Shown: piece after piece, positions 62,729 through 64,000 of the stretch
How the letters are laid out: every line of letters begins with the position of its first letter
Position numbering within the stretch: the first letter of the stretch is position 1
DNA from: Hyphomicrobium sp.
GTDB lineage: Bacteria > Pseudomonadota > Alphaproteobacteria > Rhizobiales > Hyphomicrobiaceae
Length of the DNA stretch: 64,000 nucleotides
Assembly (NCBI GenBank): GCA_016716675.1
Contig: JADJVG010000002.1
Span: forward strand, 186,001-250,000
Reading direction: 5' to 3'
Made by a program: the position numbers and the translations under genes
Notes under the pieces: model-generated
Database searches by the model: none
Seen by the model: the letters and a program-made list of their open reading frames with translations, nothing else
What the model was told of the DNA's origin: nothing

Positions 62729-63967
62729 TTAGAAGTTGATGATCGCACCGAGACCAACGTAGTCGAAGTCTTCAGCAGCGATCGCGCCAGTGATGACGTC
62801 ATCTTCGTAGCTCAGGTTACGATACTTGAGCCAAACCGACATCGCAGCAGCGTCGATTTCCTGCACAACGCCGAGGCCGAACACTTCGAGTTCAGAGTTG
62901 GCAAAGAAGCCGCCGTCCTGGCCGTTCAGGTATTCGCCGTAGAACACCGTGTGACCGAGAGCGTTGAAGCGGGTGCGGAGGCCAGCCTTGACGTACCACG
63001 TGTCGGCATTCTCAGGAGCACCTTCAACGTCGAGAATGCCGTAATTACCCAAGACGAAGAGGCCGGTCGGAACGTGCTGGAGGTAGAGACCAGCCTGGAA
63101 GTAGTCGTTCGAAGACTTCGGCGCAGCGCCCATGCCAGCGTCGGTGACTTCGTTGTAGGCAGCAGCGGCAGCAATCTTGATGCCGTTGAATTCGCCAGAG
63201 TAACGAGCGGCGATATCCCACATATCGTCTTCACCCCAAGAGGCGGAGACCGAGAAGCCAGCAAACGTCGGCGAGTCGTAACGGACGACGTTCTGCGTCA
63301 AGCCGTTGCAGTCACCCCAGGCGCCGCCCATACCGGCGCAGCCCTGAGCACCACCCCAGCTACCGAACAGCGCGCCATTCTTCAGGCGGACGCCGAACGA
63401 GTTGGTGTCGAACGCGACCCAGTTGGCCGAGATCAGCGAGCCCGAACCATCAACGAGGATGGCGGTGTTGTCCGAAGCCTGCGACTGCTTTCCAACCGAC
63501 ACCTTACCGAGCGTGTCGCTCTTCACGAACCAGTACGACTGCAGCGTCTGCACGCCGTTGGCTGTGCCAACCAAAGCAGCCGGACCGTTGTCGACGTCCT
63601 GATTGATGGTCAGACCATCAGAGTTGATGGCTTCAAGGTGAAGCACGTAACCAGCCGACCAACCTGGCGAGATTGTGGCCTGGCCCGTGAACTTCACGTG
63701 GCTGCCCAGCGTCGAGCCGAGATCGTGGATGTAAACGTTCGATTCTGCGCCATCATCCCAGAAGGTGATCTGCTGGTTGACCCAGCCCGAAACCGTCAGA
63801 GACACCTTGCGGTTGCCCTTGCGAACCGTGGTGGCTTCGAGTTCTGCGATGCGCTCTTCCAAATCGGCGCAGCAGTTACCGCCGAGGTCGGCAGCAGAGG
63901 CGCTCGTGGCGAAACCGCCAGCGAGAACGCCTGCAGCCACCAGGGCGCTTAGGCTAAACTTATTCAT
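62729..63967 (-). CDS. Outer-membrane porin
   Basis: The 412-residue porin starts at ATG 63967 (GGGAGAAGG upstream). A signal peptide (LSALVAAGVLAGGFATSASA) is followed by a short coiled coil (DLEERIAELEATTVRK). A 16-strand barrel comes next, with VSLTVSGWVNQQITFWDDGA, GSHVKFTGQATISPGWSAGY and the closing FDYVGLGAIINF with terminal Phe. The periplasmic coil plus barrel fits porins of the Hyphomicrobium/Rhodoplanes group. Its strong leader suggests high expression. Confidence 0.9.
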   Translation of the reverse strand: MNKFSLSALVAAGVLAGGFATSASAADLGGNCCADLEERIAELEATTVRKGNRKVSLTVSGWVNQQITFWDDGAESNVYIHDLGSTLGSHVKFTGQATISPGWSAGYVLHLEAINSDGLTINQDVDNGPAALVGTANGVQTLQSYWFVKSDTLGKVSVGKQSQASDNTAILVDGSGSLISANWVAFDTNSFGVRLKNGALFGSWGGAQGCAGMGGAWGDCNGLTQNVVRYDSPTFAGFSVSASWGEDDMWDIAARYSGEFNGIKIAAAAAYNEVTDAGMGAAPKSSNDYFQAGLYLQHVPTGLFVLGNYGILDVEGAPENADTWYVKAGLRTRFNALGHTVFYGEYLNGQDGGFFANSELEVFGLGVVQEIDAAAMSVWLKYRNLSYEDDVITGAIAAEDFDYVGLGAIINF

Positions 63968-64000
63968 ATGACCTTCTCCCGTCTTCATCACTTCTAGATG

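Noticed and set aside
62951..63952. 333-codon plus-strand frame opposite the porin
   Set aside because: The porin has signal peptide, barrel and terminal Phe; the opposite frame has no recognisable domain.

Overview
This window looks like a chromosomal segment of a Hyphomicrobiales (Rhizobiales) alphaproteobacterium, probably near Hyphomicrobium, Rhodoplanes or Methyloceanibacter. The grounds are high G+C, an FnrN-type oxygen regulator, a RpoE-ChrR (ECF11) pair, a growth-pole-ring-like coiled-coil protein, the trpGDC-moaC-moeA cluster, a porin with the N-terminal motif LEERIAELEATTVRKGNRKV, and a PqqA peptide like those of methylotrophs. No rRNA, tRNA, CRISPR, prophage or insertion sequence was recognised.

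Layout. 1-5 kb: a large surface protein with hyalin-type (HYR) and putative-Ig repeats and an autotransporter barrel, cut by the window edge and broken by many indels inside a 483-bp tandem repeat. 5-9 kb: an NTF2-like protein, a type-I periplasmic binding protein joined (through one apparent single-base frameshift) to a pentameric ligand-gated ion channel, and an FnrN regulator with an FNR box. 9-15 kb: an FtsX-type ABC exporter, two secreted paralogues sharing a C-terminal two-cysteine motif, a hydrolase and a cold-shock-like protein. 15-24 kb: moeA, moaC, trpC, trpD, trpG, a SixA-like phosphatase, trpE and a PpiD-like chaperone. 24-34 kb: tpiA, secG, pyrG, a GNAT protein, a haem protein with a palindromic operator, and rRNA-modifying enzymes. 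34-35 kb: an orphan pqqA too small for ordinary gene calling, then kdsA. 36-42 kb: a predicted RpoE-ChrR regulon in two convergent operons (flavin amine oxidase-DUF1365-CFA synthase-like methyltransferase; rpoE-chrR-SDR), each with a matching sigma-E-type promoter. 42-51 kb: a CPA2 antiporter, tkt, pgk, ccdA, thiD and a FadL-like protein. 51-64 kb: an MFS transporter, dipeptide epimerase, GPR-like protein, Hpt protein, a ferredoxin and its reductase, a GNAT protein, a VWA protein and a porin.

At least six otherwise intact genes (binding protein/channel, ABC ATPase, secreted paralogue 2, trpE, kdsA, DUF1365) carry one single-base indel each, mostly in short homopolymers or GC runs. Together with the indel-riddled repeat this looks like an assembly with residual base errors rather than mass gene decay. 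I therefore annotate these as one gene each and say where the break lies.

The most interesting items are the binding-protein/pentameric-channel fusion, the orphan PqqA, the two matched RpoE promoters bracketing a lipid-modification cluster, the paired secreted proteins with a conserved Cys motif, and a perfect palindrome over the probable promoter of a haem protein.
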